A stretch of DNA of 64,000 nt from Promethearchaeota archaeon (lineage in GTDB: Archaea; Asgardarchaeota; Lokiarchaeia; Sigynarchaeales; SOKP01), in NCBI GenBank assembly GCA_016839655.1, contig JAEOTW010000158.1, positions 1 to 64,000 of the forward strand, read 5' to 3'. Below, piece after piece: positions 9,358 to 18,248 of the stretch (the stretch's first letter is position 1; every line of letters starts with the position of its first letter). Made by a program: the position numbers and the translations under genes. The notes under the pieces were generated by a model. It did not search any database. It saw nothing but the letters and a program-made list of their open reading frames with translations, and was not told the origin of the DNA.

Positions 9358-9363
9358 CACCTC
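9358..9363 (-). promoter_or_regulatory. Shine-Dalgarno site of aor
   Basis: The minus strand reads GAGGTG here, the best ribosome binding site seen in the window. It is eight bases from an ATT codon and overlaps the only in-frame GTG. Confidence 0.6.
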
Positions 9364-9559
9364 AAAATATATTTTCATTTAATTTATTATTTCAAATTTC
9401 AAATAATTAAAAAATTCAATTAATTATTCTTATTCCTATAATTATAAAATGATTTCTATTTTTCAAACTAGCTAATAATTACATTTTACTTTTAGAGTTT
9501 AAATATGAATTTAGAAAACTTAAAAGAAAAAGAAAAAATATTAAAAAAACCAAATTGAA

Positions 9560-10699
9560 TTAAACACCAATTCCAATGGTATTTCCAATACCTGCAATAA
9601 TAATTTTTGAGCCTTTTATAGATCGTTTTCGAATAGCCATCTTTATTTTTTCAACGAATTTTGGAACAGACTGAGTAATAGGTCGCTTCATTGTTGTGAT
9701 AGCATCTTCTAGTGATTGCTTACATATTAATGCATCAATTGGAATTGCTTTACCTGTTGATGATTCTTCAATGTAATGCTTTTCAATTCCAATTCCTCCT
9801 ATAGCGGCTCCAACTCCAACTGCCATTGAACCCGTTTTATCTCCAGAAAGTTTTAATCCAGCATCAATCATTATTATTCTTGATATTGAATCTCCATGTT
9901 GGTCGATTAAATCCTTTATAGCCTTCCCTGGTTTTCCAACGGTGCCTCCTGGACCTTTAGCTCGAACAATATATATTGTTCTTTCTTCAAACTCCAATTC
10001 TTGGACAATTGTATCTCTTTCAACCTCATTAGCGGAAATATCATTGTTTGATACTGATCTTATGAAACTTGCAGCAACTAACGGTCCAAGACCATCTCCA
10101 ATTGGACTACCTTCTGAAAAAGCTTTCGCTGCATGATAATATGCTTTAGCCATAGTCATGATTAATCCTAATTGGTAAGAAATCTGAAGTAATAGAATCA
10201 TTGATTTTGACTTCTTTCCTAATATAAGATAGTGTCGAATTAGTCTATAAATAAAGTCAATTGCCATAGTTGCCTCTAATAGATTCTCCAAATTAGATCT
10301 TTGGACAACATCAGCATTTGGAGCTAATAATTCAACTTCTTCTTTAAACCTATTATCTCTTACGTCAACTATATGATCAAATTTAGGAATGATGCCATAT
10401 GGATCTAAAGAAACGGGAGATATAGTTATAAAAGTAAGAAAATCTTCAAGTTGAAGCATTAAATCCTTTTGGGTCTTTTTTTTATCAGCGAATCCTTTAA
10501 AATTTGTAATCATAATTTCTTTACATTCGTCATTCCATTTTTTTAATTTCTCTAGGGCAGTTTGGATTTCTTTAGATGCTTTCCATGCTTGTAGCTTTTG
10601 CCCATAAAACATAGAAATAAAAATAAGCAAGAACCATAATAAAGATATTATGAGAGAAATCGGATCTGTGCCAGTGCCTGTTTGATAAATATTATTCAA
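9560..10699 (-). CDS. DUF1512 archaeal membrane-anchored protein
   Basis: A 379-residue protein matching, by recall, the archaeal DUF1512 family of unknown function. There is one N-terminal membrane helix at about residues 14-34 (SLIISLLWFLLIFISMFYG), followed by a helical region. The C-terminal domain is Gly-rich and conserved-looking, with RAKGPGGTVGKPGKAI, MIDAGLKLSGDKTGSMAVG and a final GSKIIIAGIGNTIGIGV. The last part resembles a nucleotide- or phosphate-binding fold, but no function is established. The start is TTG at 10699, and an ATG start is not available nearby. It is divergent from the next gene. Confidence 0.8.
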   Translation of the reverse strand: MNNIYQTGTGTDPISLIISLLWFLLIFISMFYGQKLQAWKASKEIQTALEKLKKWNDECKEIMITNFKGFADKKKTQKDLMLQLEDFLTFITISPVSLDPYGIIPKFDHIVDVRDNRFKEEVELLAPNADVVQRSNLENLLEATMAIDFIYRLIRHYLILGKKSKSMILLLQISYQLGLIMTMAKAYYHAAKAFSEGSPIGDGLGPLVAASFIRSVSNNDISANEVERDTIVQELEFEERTIYIVRAKGPGGTVGKPGKAIKDLIDQHGDSISRIIMIDAGLKLSGDKTGSMAVGVGAAIGGIGIEKHYIEESSTGKAIPIDALICKQSLEDAITTMKRPITQSVPKFVEKIKMAIRKRSIKGSKIIIAGIGNTIGIGV

Positions 10700-10818
10700 C
10701 TCTTTGTTAAATTTAAAGGTTATTCTAAAATATTAACCTTCTAAACTTTTATAATAAAAAAATTTATTTATTCTTTTCGATTATAAAGCATAGAAAAGAA
10801 GATATTTCGGTATGTTCT

Positions 10819-11253
10819 ATGATTGAAGAAGAAGATGATGAGGATGTATTAAAAAAAGGGATTACCCTTAAAAGCATTTTAAAAAACCTTGCTTTAATTT
10901 TACTTATTGTAGTTGGTGTTTTATTTATATATGTTGATTTTGGATTTGATCAATTAACAAGTTGGTCAATAGGTTTTATGCTAATTTGTTTTGGAGCAAC
11001 TTTAATACAATTTCAAAAAAGTCCTGCTGAACCTGTAAGACAGACTTTGTCAATCTTAATCTGTAATTTATGTGGTCTCACTAAAGTCAGAAATTATGAA
11101 AAAGGAGACTTTGTCTTCAAGAAATTAGAGAAATGTGAGAAATGTGAGGACTTAATGGAAATAAAGCAAATTTATTCTGTAAGATTAAAAAGTTCTACTG
11201 AAAAATCTAAAACACAAGAAGACAAGAAAGAAGATTTAAAAGCTAAAAAATAG
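10819..11253 (+). CDS. Small two-helix membrane protein with a zinc-finger-like domain
   Basis: The 144-residue product starts with an acidic stretch (MIEEEDDEDV). Two membrane helices follow, at about residues 25-42 and 50-66, then a cytoplasmic domain with CNLCG and, about 20 residues later, CEKCE. This C-x2-C pair arrangement suggests a zinc ribbon. The tail is Lys/Glu-rich and probably disordered. I do not recognise the family. It lies 42 bases upstream of the PPAT gene and may be co-transcribed with it. Confidence 0.65.
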   Translation: MIEEEDDEDVLKKGITLKSILKNLALILLIVVGVLFIYVDFGFDQLTSWSIGFMLICFGATLIQFQKSPAEPVRQTLSILICNLCGLTKVRNYEKGDFVFKKLEKCEKCEDLMEIKQIYSVRLKSSTEKSKTQEDKKEDLKAKK

Positions 11254-11295
11254 ATTTAATTAATATTATTTTCTACTTTAAGTGGTGTTTTTTAG

Positions 11296-11739
11296 ATTCT
11301 CAAGAAAGTGGGATTAGGTGGAACTTTCGATCATCTACATGATGGTCATAAATTTCTCTTGAAAACAGCATTATCTGTAGCTGAATTTGTAGAGATAGGA
11401 TTAACTTCTCAAGACTTATTAAAAAATAAGCAATTTGCTTCAGAATTAGAAGATTATAATACAAGAAAAGAAAATTTAATAAATTATGTCAAATCTATCG
11501 CTGATATAAATCGAATTAACATTGTTGAGATACAAAACTGGGCAGACATGGATAAATATGCTCAAGATCCTGAATATGAAGGACTAATCGTAAGCCAGGA
11601 AACATATGAGAATGCAATAAAATTAAATGAAAATAGAGAAAAGAAAGGATTAAATCCTCTTGTTTTAGTTGTTATTCCTATTCTAAAAAATGAAGAAAAT
11701 GTTAAAATTAGTTCAACCTTAATAAGAAAGAAATTATAA
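11296..11739 (+). CDS. coaD: Archaeal phosphopantetheine adenylyltransferase, probable AUU start
   Basis: Transfers AMP from ATP to 4'-phosphopantetheine to make dephospho-CoA. The nucleotidyltransferase motif GLGGTFDHLHDGHKFLL, with the HxGH-type DGH, is at the N-terminus. The C-terminal SSTLIRKKL resembles the family's ISSTxIR motif. A TAG stop at 11293 closes the frame upstream. The only standard start is GTG at 11308, which would remove the first beta strand before GGTF and has no ribosome binding site. ATT at 11296 gives an N-terminus of ILKKVGLGGTF and follows GGTG by eight bases. I chose this ATT on homology and spacing. Confidence 0.9.
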   Translation: MLKKVGLGGTFDHLHDGHKFLLKTALSVAEFVEIGLTSQDLLKNKQFASELEDYNTRKENLINYVKSIADINRINIVEIQNWADMDKYAQDPEYEGLIVSQETYENAIKLNENREKKGLNPLVLVVIPILKNEENVKISSTLIRKKL

Positions 11740-12143
11740 GACAAAAAAACTTTCATAGATACGTTTACAACAATCACCTAATAGGAAGGTTTTTTAGGTA
11801 TTAAGAATACAATATCCATATCTGAAATGAATTCTTGAGAAGATAAATATGAAGTTAAACTCTCAGAGTACTAAATTTTGTTCAATTTATGATCAAGATT
11901 CATTTTTATTTACATTCTTTATTTTGCCAAGGGAATAAAAATTTTGAATTAAACTACTTCTCTTGGCTGCGGATTTTTATTTTTAGGTATTATTTAAAAG
12001 CAAAATTTTTTGGGTGAAAAGAGATAAAAGATCCTTCTAATTCAAGATAGGGCTATTTGGAATGATTAAATTCACGAAAGATTTAAATAGATTAGAGATT
12101 TTAAAAGATATAATAGAAAAGTAAAATTTTATTGCTGAAGATC
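11740..12143. other. AT-rich intergenic region upstream of pheS
   Basis: No tRNA, repeat or recognisable RNA was found. The last part holds a TATA-like box and a 20-codon open frame (12062-12124) whose composition gives no sign of attenuation control. The first bases after the PPAT stop contain an A-run and no clear terminator. Confidence 0.5.
12081..12089 (+). promoter_or_regulatory. TATA box of pheS operon
   Basis: ATTTAAATA lies about 58 bases upstream of the pheS ATG, implying a leader of about 30 bases. It is supported by sequence and position only. Confidence 0.3.
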
Positions 12144-13679
12144 ATGACTGTTAAACTTAGAAAGCAGACTATAGAAATATTAAAAGAGTTAAAGAAAAGG
12201 TCAGGTGAGGTATTAGCGAAGGATCTAGCAAGTGAATTAAAGGTTGATTACATTATTCTTATGTCAACGATTAATGATTTGATAGAGAATGATTTGGGGG
12301 GTTTTGAAGAAGAGGAAATTTATCAGATTTCTTTAAATGATGAAGGAATAAATTATTTAACAAATGGACTTCCTGAGCGTCAATTAGTTAATATTTTGTT
12401 GGAACATGATATCAGGGAAATAAGTATAGATGATTTGCTTAAAAGATCAAAATTAAAACCAAGTATTTTTTATATTGGAATTTCAAATCTAAAAAAAAAC
12501 CGATGGATTGCTCAAAGTAAAGCTTCTGGAGAAAATAAATTATACTTAACAGTAGAAGATTTTCCTCAAACTGAAATTGAAAGATTTCTTCAAAATTTCG
12601 AAGAAAGTACCACGATCAGTTATTCTACGCTATCAAAAAATGAAATAAAACAACTAGATAAGTTAAATAAAAGAAAATTGATTAAAAAAACGCGGAAAAC
12701 TCAAAGAACATTACATCTAACAGATAAGGGAAAAAAAATCGCATTATCTAAAATTGAGGAACTTAAACAGGTCAGCCAGATTACTCCAGATATGCTAAGT
12801 TTAGGAACTTGGAAGAATTATGAACTAAAACCTTTTGATGTGTCTAAACCAGGGCCATTATTAAAAGCAGGGAAAATTCACCCTATGATCAAATTAATAA
12901 ATGAAATAAGAGAAATATTTTTATCAATGGGATTTATAGAAATCAGGGGCCCTATAATTGAAAGTGCTTTTTATAACTTTGATGCATTATTCCAACCACA
13001 AGATCATCCCGCCCGAGAAATGCAAGATACATTTTATTTAAACAATCCAAAAACGGCAAAATTACCTGAAAGTGATAGAGTTAAAGCAGTGAAAGAAACT
13101 CATGAAAATGGAGGTGATTCAGGTTCTCAAGGATGGGGTTATGACTGGGATATAAACGAAGCTAAAAAAACGGTCTTAAGAACACATACAACGGCAACTA
13201 CAATAAGACGGTTAGCAGAATTTTGTAGGAATAATGAAGAAGTACCAGTAAAAGTATTTTGTATAGACAGGGTTTTTCGAAATGAAAAATTAGACAGATC
13301 TCATTTAGCAGAATTTACTCAAGTTGAGGGAATAGTTATTGATGATGGGGCAACTCTTTGTGATTTAATTGGGTTACTATCAGAATTCTATAGAAAACTG
13401 GGCTTTAAAAAGATTATAACAAGACCAGGATTCTTTCCATATACAGAACCCAGTATGGAAGTTTCAGTATATTATGATAAATTAGGTGAGTGGCTAGAGA
13501 TGGGCGGTTCAGGTATTTTTAGACCAGAAGTTACCTACCCTTGGGGAATCAAGGATCCAACACGAGTTTTAGCTTGGGGACAAGGACTTGAAAGAATAGC
13601 AATGTTATATTTTGGAAGAAAAGATATTAGAGATTTATATATAAATCCAATAAAATGGTTGAGGAGTCAATCATATTAA
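12144..13679 (+). CDS. pheS: Phenylalanyl-tRNA synthetase alpha subunit
   Basis: Catalytic alpha subunit of the archaeal/eukaryal-type heterotetrameric PheRS, which attaches Phe to tRNA-Phe. The N-terminal roughly 220 residues are winged-helix-like tRNA-binding modules. The class II catalytic core follows, with QPQDHPAREMQDTFY, motif 2 in FRNEKLDRSHLAEFTQVEG and motif 3 in AWGQGLERIAMLYFG. The length is about 511 residues. A TTG 12 bases upstream is also open, but ATG at 12144 (MTVKLRKQT) is the natural start. pheT follows after 17 bases, so the two subunits are co-transcribed. Confidence 0.97.
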   Translation: MTVKLRKQTIEILKELKKRSGEVLAKDLASELKVDYIILMSTINDLIENDLGGFEEEEIYQISLNDEGINYLTNGLPERQLVNILLEHDIREISIDDLLKRSKLKPSIFYIGISNLKKNRWIAQSKASGENKLYLTVEDFPQTEIERFLQNFEESTTISYSTLSKNEIKQLDKLNKRKLIKKTRKTQRTLHLTDKGKKIALSKIEELKQVSQITPDMLSLGTWKNYELKPFDVSKPGPLLKAGKIHPMIKLINEIREIFLSMGFIEIRGPIIESAFYNFDALFQPQDHPAREMQDTFYLNNPKTAKLPESDRVKAVKETHENGGDSGSQGWGYDWDINEAKKTVLRTHTTATTIRRLAEFCRNNEEVPVKVFCIDRVFRNEKLDRSHLAEFTQVEGIVIDDGATLCDLIGLLSEFYRKLGFKKIITRPGFFPYTEPSMEVSVYYDKLGEWLEMGGSGIFRPEVTYPWGIKDPTRVLAWGQGLERIAMLYFGRKDIRDLYINPIKWLRSQSY

Positions 13680-13696
13680 AACGGAAGTGATAAAAA

Positions 13697-15388
13697 TTGC
13701 CTACATTAGATTTAAAACTTGAACGATTAGAGAAACTAGTTGGAAAGAAATTGGATATTAAAGATCTAGAATATGATTTGCAATGGATAGGTTTAGATTT
13801 AGAGGATATAAATGAGGAAGAACAAAAAATCAAAGTTGAATATAATCCAAATAGACCAGACTTTTCTAGTCCAGAAGGAATTGCGAGGGCACTTAAGGGA
13901 TACTATGAAATTGAATTAGGATTACCCTCATTTAAAATTATACCCGGAGCTATTGAATTAAATGTTGATCCGAGTGTCAATAAAGTTAGGCCTTATATTG
14001 TGGGTGGAGTTATTAGAGATATTGATTTAGATGAAGATGAAGTTGGAACATTAATGACTATTCAAGAACACCTACATTGGGCAGTTGGGAGGGATAGAAA
14101 AAAAGTAGCAATTGGTGTTCATGATCTTGATAAAATTACTCCTCCCTATAGATACACTGCAGTTAAACCAGATTCAGTAAGTTTTGTACCTTTACACGGT
14201 GATGGGTATCCGATGAACTTAGAAGAAATTCTGCTATTGCATGAGAAAGGCATAGAATACGCTCATATATTAGAAGGAAAAGAATTGTACCCCATAATTT
14301 TTGATAGTAATGAGGAGGTTCTGTCTTTTCCACCCGTAATAAATGGTGTTCTAACAACAGTTACAGAAGAAACAAAAAATTTATTCTTAGATTTGACTGG
14401 AACAGATATTAAAGCCATAAATTTGGCTTTAAATATTTTATCAACGACTTTAGCGGATATGGGTGCAAAGATCGAAAGCATTAAAGTAAATTATCAGAAA
14501 GGAAATCAATATATTACTCCTAATCTGAATCCTGAAAAATGGAAGGTTGGGATTGATTATGTGAATAATTATATAGGAACAAATTTATCACTTAAGGAAA
14601 TGATTAAATGTTTTAATAAAGTGAGGTTAGATGCTAAACAATCAAATGCAAAAGGATATTTGGATGTCAGGGTACCACCTTTTAGAGGAGATATTATGCA
14701 TATAGTTGATTTAACTGAAGAGTGCGCTATAGGATTTGGATATGATAAACTACCAAAAACAATTAGCGAAGGTGGTATTGGAGGTTATCATCCTATTCAG
14801 ATATTTTCAAATAAAATTCGTACCATAATGATTGGTGCTGGATATTTAGAAGTCTTAAATTTTATATTAACTAATTCTGAGAAGCATTATAATTATATGA
14901 GGCAAGAATTTAAAGAATTAGAGAATATTCAGATTTTAAATCCGGTTTCAAAAGAATATGACACAACAAGAACAAAGATATTACCAAAGTTATTAGAAAC
15001 TATATTAAACAATCGTTCTGAAGAAAAACCTATAAGGATTTTTGAAGTTGGCGATGTAATTTTATTAGATAAAAGTGAAGAAACTGGTTCAAAAAGGGAA
15101 GTTCATCTCTCCGCTGCTACTTATTATGAGAATGCAGATTTTACAGAGATAAGATCAACATTAGATTTTATTATGACCTCACTTGGTTATGATAAAGATT
15201 ATGAAGTTAAAGCTGATAAAAATCCTAGCTATATCAATGGTCGGTTTGGTAAGATTTATTTAAAGAATGCTTGTATTGGAGAAATTGGTGAAATTAATCC
15301 AGAGATATTAATGAATTTCAAATTGGAATTCCCCGTTGCTGCCCTAGAACTCAATTTTCAGCAACTTTTTGATGAAATGCAAATTTAG
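13697..15388 (+). CDS. pheT: Phenylalanyl-tRNA synthetase beta subunit
   Basis: Beta subunit of archaeal PheRS, 563 residues, the shorter archaeal/eukaryal architecture without the bacterial EMAP-like domain. It begins with MPTLDLKLERLEKLVGKKL and contains the B3/B4 region (VGGVIRDIDLDEDEVG, then MTIQEHLHWAVGRDRKKVAIGVHDLDK). The B5 region has VRVPPFRGDIMHIVDLTEECAIGFGYDKLP, and the catalytic-like core closes the protein. The start codon is TTG, preceded by GGAAGTGA seven bases upstream. It is read directly after pheS and before a chorismate mutase. Confidence 0.97.
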   Translation: MPTLDLKLERLEKLVGKKLDIKDLEYDLQWIGLDLEDINEEEQKIKVEYNPNRPDFSSPEGIARALKGYYEIELGLPSFKIIPGAIELNVDPSVNKVRPYIVGGVIRDIDLDEDEVGTLMTIQEHLHWAVGRDRKKVAIGVHDLDKITPPYRYTAVKPDSVSFVPLHGDGYPMNLEEILLLHEKGIEYAHILEGKELYPIIFDSNEEVLSFPPVINGVLTTVTEETKNLFLDLTGTDIKAINLALNILSTTLADMGAKIESIKVNYQKGNQYITPNLNPEKWKVGIDYVNNYIGTNLSLKEMIKCFNKVRLDAKQSNAKGYLDVRVPPFRGDIMHIVDLTEECAIGFGYDKLPKTISEGGIGGYHPIQIFSNKIRTIMIGAGYLEVLNFILTNSEKHYNYMRQEFKELENIQILNPVSKEYDTTRTKILPKLLETILNNRSEEKPIRIFEVGDVILLDKSEETGSKREVHLSAATYYENADFTEIRSTLDFIMTSLGYDKDYEVKADKNPSYINGRFGKIYLKNACIGEIGEINPEILMNFKLEFPVAALELNFQQLFDEMQI

Positions 15389-15420
15389 TAAAATTTTACA
15401 GATGTTAAAGATGAATATCA

Positions 15421-15681
15421 ATGGAAAAAATTGAGAAATTAAGGAAAGAAATTGATAGGACTGATGATAAAATCATTGATTTGTTAAACGAACGAGCAGA
15501 AATTGTTGTGAAAATCGGAATTCTTAAAAAAAACTTGAATGTAGATGTGAATCAACCACAGAGAGAAACTGAAATTCTTGATAGATTAAAAAAGAGAGCA
15601 TTAACATTAAAAAGTACAAATATTGAAGCAATATGGAAGGAAATTATGATTGCATGTAAACTTATCCAAGACAATATATGA
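15421..15681 (+). CDS. aroQ: Chorismate mutase, monofunctional AroQ type
   Basis: Rearranges chorismate to prephenate, the branch step toward Phe and Tyr. The 86-residue all-helical protein has the AroQ pattern LRKEIDRTDDKIIDLLNER, then VVKIGILKK and QRETEILDRLKK. Conserved Arg, Lys and Glu side chains fall in the expected order for the active site of the intertwined dimer. It lies 32 bases behind pheT, so synthesis of the Phe precursor and charging of Phe may be co-expressed. There are no fused dehydratase or regulatory domains. Confidence 0.92.
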   Translation: MEKIEKLRKEIDRTDDKIIDLLNERAEIVVKIGILKKNLNVDVNQPQRETEILDRLKKRALTLKSTNIEAIWKEIMIACKLIQDNI

Positions 15682-15845
15682 TTTAAAGGTTGCTCTATTA
15701 AAAATTAGGATAATAGGAGTAAAATATTATACTATTTGTTTTAAGATATATAATTCATTTTTATGAAATTGGATTTTTATATTAATAAAAACAACTTCAT
15801 AAATTCTTCCCTAAGATTCTAATTTTAGAAAGTTTTTTACTTAGC

Positions 15846-15857
15846 AAAATATATAAG
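15846..15857 (+). promoter_or_regulatory. TATA box of RNase PH gene
   Basis: AAAATATATAAG is centred about 80 bases before the ATG at 15933. It is a good match to an archaeal TATA box in a 250-base intergenic stretch. Confidence 0.4.
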
Positions 15858-15932
15858 ATCTTATTCTATTGAATTTAACTAAAAATTCTAATAGCATATA
15901 CTTAAAATTTTTTATTGAAAGAGATATTTAAA

Positions 15933-16649
15933 ATGCCTGGGAATATAAGATTTGATGGACGGAAATTTGATGAAATAAGAAAAACTACCATAGAAAGAAA
16001 CTATCTTAAATATCCTGAGGGTTCTGTTTTAGTAATTCAAGGAATCACGAAAATTATTGTTACAGCATCGGTAATAGAATCTGTGCCGCGATTTTTAGTA
16101 GATACTGGAACTGGGTGGATTACTGCGGAGTATTCGATGCTACCTAGAGCTACACAAATAAGAAATCAAAGAGAGATATATAAAGGTAGAACATTTGAGA
16201 TTCAAAGATTAATTGGACGCAGTATTCGAGCAGCCTTCAATTATGAAAAACTTGGAGAGAGGACTATTAGAATTGATTGTGATGTAATTCAAGCTGATGG
16301 AGGAACGAGGTGTGCTTCAATTACAGGAGCATTCGTAGCAGTTTTTGATGCGATAAACTACCTTTACAACGAGCAACTGATATATGAATTTCCAGATTAT
16401 AAAGTAATGGGTGCAATTTCCCTAGGGATAAAAAATGATCAAATCCTCTTAGACTTAGATTATAGTGAAGACTCTAAAGTCGATGTAGATTTTAATTTAG
16501 TCATGAATGAAAATTCAGAAATTATTGAAATCCAAGGAACTGCTGAAGGTGCTACGTTTAATAAGGATAAATTGAATGAGATAATGACTATCGGAGAAAA
16601 AGGTATATTAGAATTAATTAAAATTCAAAAACAAGTATTAAATTTATAA
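15933..16649 (+). CDS. rph: Bacterial-type ribonuclease PH
   Basis: Phosphorolytic 3'-to-5' exoribonuclease. The pattern is that of bacterial RNase PH and not of the archaeal exosome subunit Rrp41: GWITAEYSMLPRATQ, FEIQRLIGRSIRAAF, LGERTIRIDCDVIQADGGTR, and a late LLDLDYSEDSKVDVDFNLVM with the conserved Asp pair, then EIQGTAEGATF. The loop before FEIQRLIGR is about four residues shorter than usual (YKGRTFEIQ). I chose ATG at 15933 (MPGNIRFDGRKF) over a TTG six codons upstream because it matches the family N-terminus. Horizontal transfer is possible. Confidence 0.93.
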   Translation: MPGNIRFDGRKFDEIRKTTIERNYLKYPEGSVLVIQGITKIIVTASVIESVPRFLVDTGTGWITAEYSMLPRATQIRNQREIYKGRTFEIQRLIGRSIRAAFNYEKLGERTIRIDCDVIQADGGTRCASITGAFVAVFDAINYLYNEQLIYEFPDYKVMGAISLGIKNDQILLDLDYSEDSKVDVDFNLVMNENSEIIEIQGTAEGATFNKDKLNEIMTIGEKGILELIKIQKQVLNL

Positions 16650-16694
16650 GATTTAAATAGATTTGCAGTTCCATTGTCAACTTGTTTAGTTTAT

Positions 16695-18164
16695 CTATTT
16701 ATAATCTAAAATATTAATAGCTTTGAGAATCTTTGATTGTTCTTCATTTGAATCATAAGACTTTTTTAGATGGTATTCTAATATTCCTCTAAATTCATCA
16801 GTTTTTTCAGGATAATTCATTATTAAATTTTTTTTCTCAAATGGATCAGATTTCAAATTAAATAGAAATTCCATATCATTTTCTTCATCAAATATATATT
16901 TCCATTCTTTTCTTCGAATTGCCATCAACACATTTCCTTCCTTCCTATTTCTTTTCATGAGTCCATTCTTTTGATAACATTCTGAAATTACTATATCAGT
17001 TCTTTTTAATTTATCACCCTTTAGTAAAGGTATTATGCTCTTTCCTTGGAAGGTATCAGGAATTTCAATTCCAAAATAATCTAATATTGTTGGAGCAAGA
17101 TCGATAAGTTGTACTGTATCTGTTAAATTATGTTTAATAGGAGTTTTTCCTAATTCCACGATAATTAAAGGAATCTTTAGTACTTCCTCATACACGCTCC
17201 CTTGATGTCCAAAAATTGAGTGTTCATAAAAACTTTCCCCATGATCTGCAGTAATGATAACTAGACAATCTTTTTTGAATCTTTGTGAAATAATATTTAA
17301 GATTCTCTCTAAATTTTCATCGACAAAATTAATTTCACTATCATAAAGGATTTTTAGATCTTCTATCATCTTATCGCTTTTATTGATTTTGCTCAGGTTT
17401 GAATAGACCTTATTTGTTAAGAATTCTCTTTCAGAGATATTGAAATCACTTTTTCTAAATTTTAATACATTATGGGTTGGAGGATTATAAGGACTATGAA
17501 CATCCATGAAATGTGCCCAAATAAAAAAAGGTTCTTTAATTGCATTGAGAAGTTTTTTTAATTTATTAGCTATATAAGGAGCATTATAGGCGATTGGAGT
17601 AAAAGGTAATAACATATCAGTTATGAATGGTAATTTTCTTCGAAGCCAGGATTTTATTCTATTAAATCCCTTCAATCGAAACAAGAGAAATTTAAAGAAA
17701 TTCTTATAATTTAAAATTTTTTTCACATAATAAATTAAGATTCTTTTAATCCCAAAAGTTCCGTTCTTCATGGGATCGCCTTTAAATCTTAGACCATCCA
17801 TAAAAATATCGAATCCGCGATCAAAATTAAAAGATCTCCCTAAATTTGGATTACTGTGTATAGAATAAGTAAAAATTTTATTTTCTTGTAGGAGTTGAGG
17901 AAATGAAAGCTTTTGTAAAGGTAAAGGGCTATAACCTAGATCTAAAAAAGGCAAAATTGATGTAAATAGAGAAGAAAAAGCGGTAGGTGTTTCAGGTCCA
18001 TTTGTAATTGCGTTCGAAAAAGTTGTTCCTTTCTTCGCAAATTCTTCTATATGTGGGGTGGTATTTCTATTATAACCATATGAGTTTAGATGATCAGGTC
18101 GTAATGCATCTATTGTTATTAATACTACGGCTTTTCTCAGCTTTGTCTGAAAGTCATTGCTCAT
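16695..18164 (-). CDS. Sulfatase-fold (alkaline phosphatase superfamily) hydrolase or transferase
   Basis: The 489-residue protein shows the superfamily metal-site motifs VVLITIDALRPDHLNSYGY (Asp19) and VIITADHGESFYEHSIFGHQG (Asp-His pair). The sulfatase C/S-x-P-x-R nucleophile motif is replaced by ETPTAFSSLFTS, so a Thr near 59-61 rather than formylglycine is the likely nucleophile. This points to phosphodiester or phosphoglycerol/phosphoethanolamine chemistry rather than sulfate ester hydrolysis. There is no signal peptide and no obvious membrane helix. It sits at the edge of the glycan island, convergent with rph. Confidence 0.8.
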   Translation of the reverse strand: MSNDFQTKLRKAVVLITIDALRPDHLNSYGYNRNTTPHIEEFAKKGTTFSNAITNGPETPTAFSSLFTSILPFLDLGYSPLPLQKLSFPQLLQENKIFTYSIHSNPNLGRSFNFDRGFDIFMDGLRFKGDPMKNGTFGIKRILIYYVKKILNYKNFFKFLLFRLKGFNRIKSWLRRKLPFITDMLLPFTPIAYNAPYIANKLKKLLNAIKEPFFIWAHFMDVHSPYNPPTHNVLKFRKSDFNISEREFLTNKVYSNLSKINKSDKMIEDLKILYDSEINFVDENLERILNIISQRFKKDCLVIITADHGESFYEHSIFGHQGSVYEEVLKIPLIIVELGKTPIKHNLTDTVQLIDLAPTILDYFGIEIPDTFQGKSIIPLLKGDKLKRTDIVISECYQKNGLMKRNRKEGNVLMAIRRKEWKYIFDEENDMEFLFNLKSDPFEKKNLIMNYPEKTDEFRGILEYHLKKSYDSNEEQSKILKAINILDYK

Positions 18165-18248
18165 TGAAAAAAATAATGAAGGTATTTAAATAAAATTTTG
18201 GAATAAAAGCAAATAGCGTATTCTAATATATAGATATAATTAAAAATG

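Noticed and set aside
12062..12124. A 20-codon open frame before pheS
   Set aside because: It contains a single Phe, has no strong ribosome binding site and overlaps the TATA-like element, so a leader peptide controlling pheS is not supported.
15915..15932. TTG start of RNase PH six codons upstream
   Set aside because: The added residues are not conserved, and MPGNIRFDGRKF from ATG 15933 matches family N-termini.
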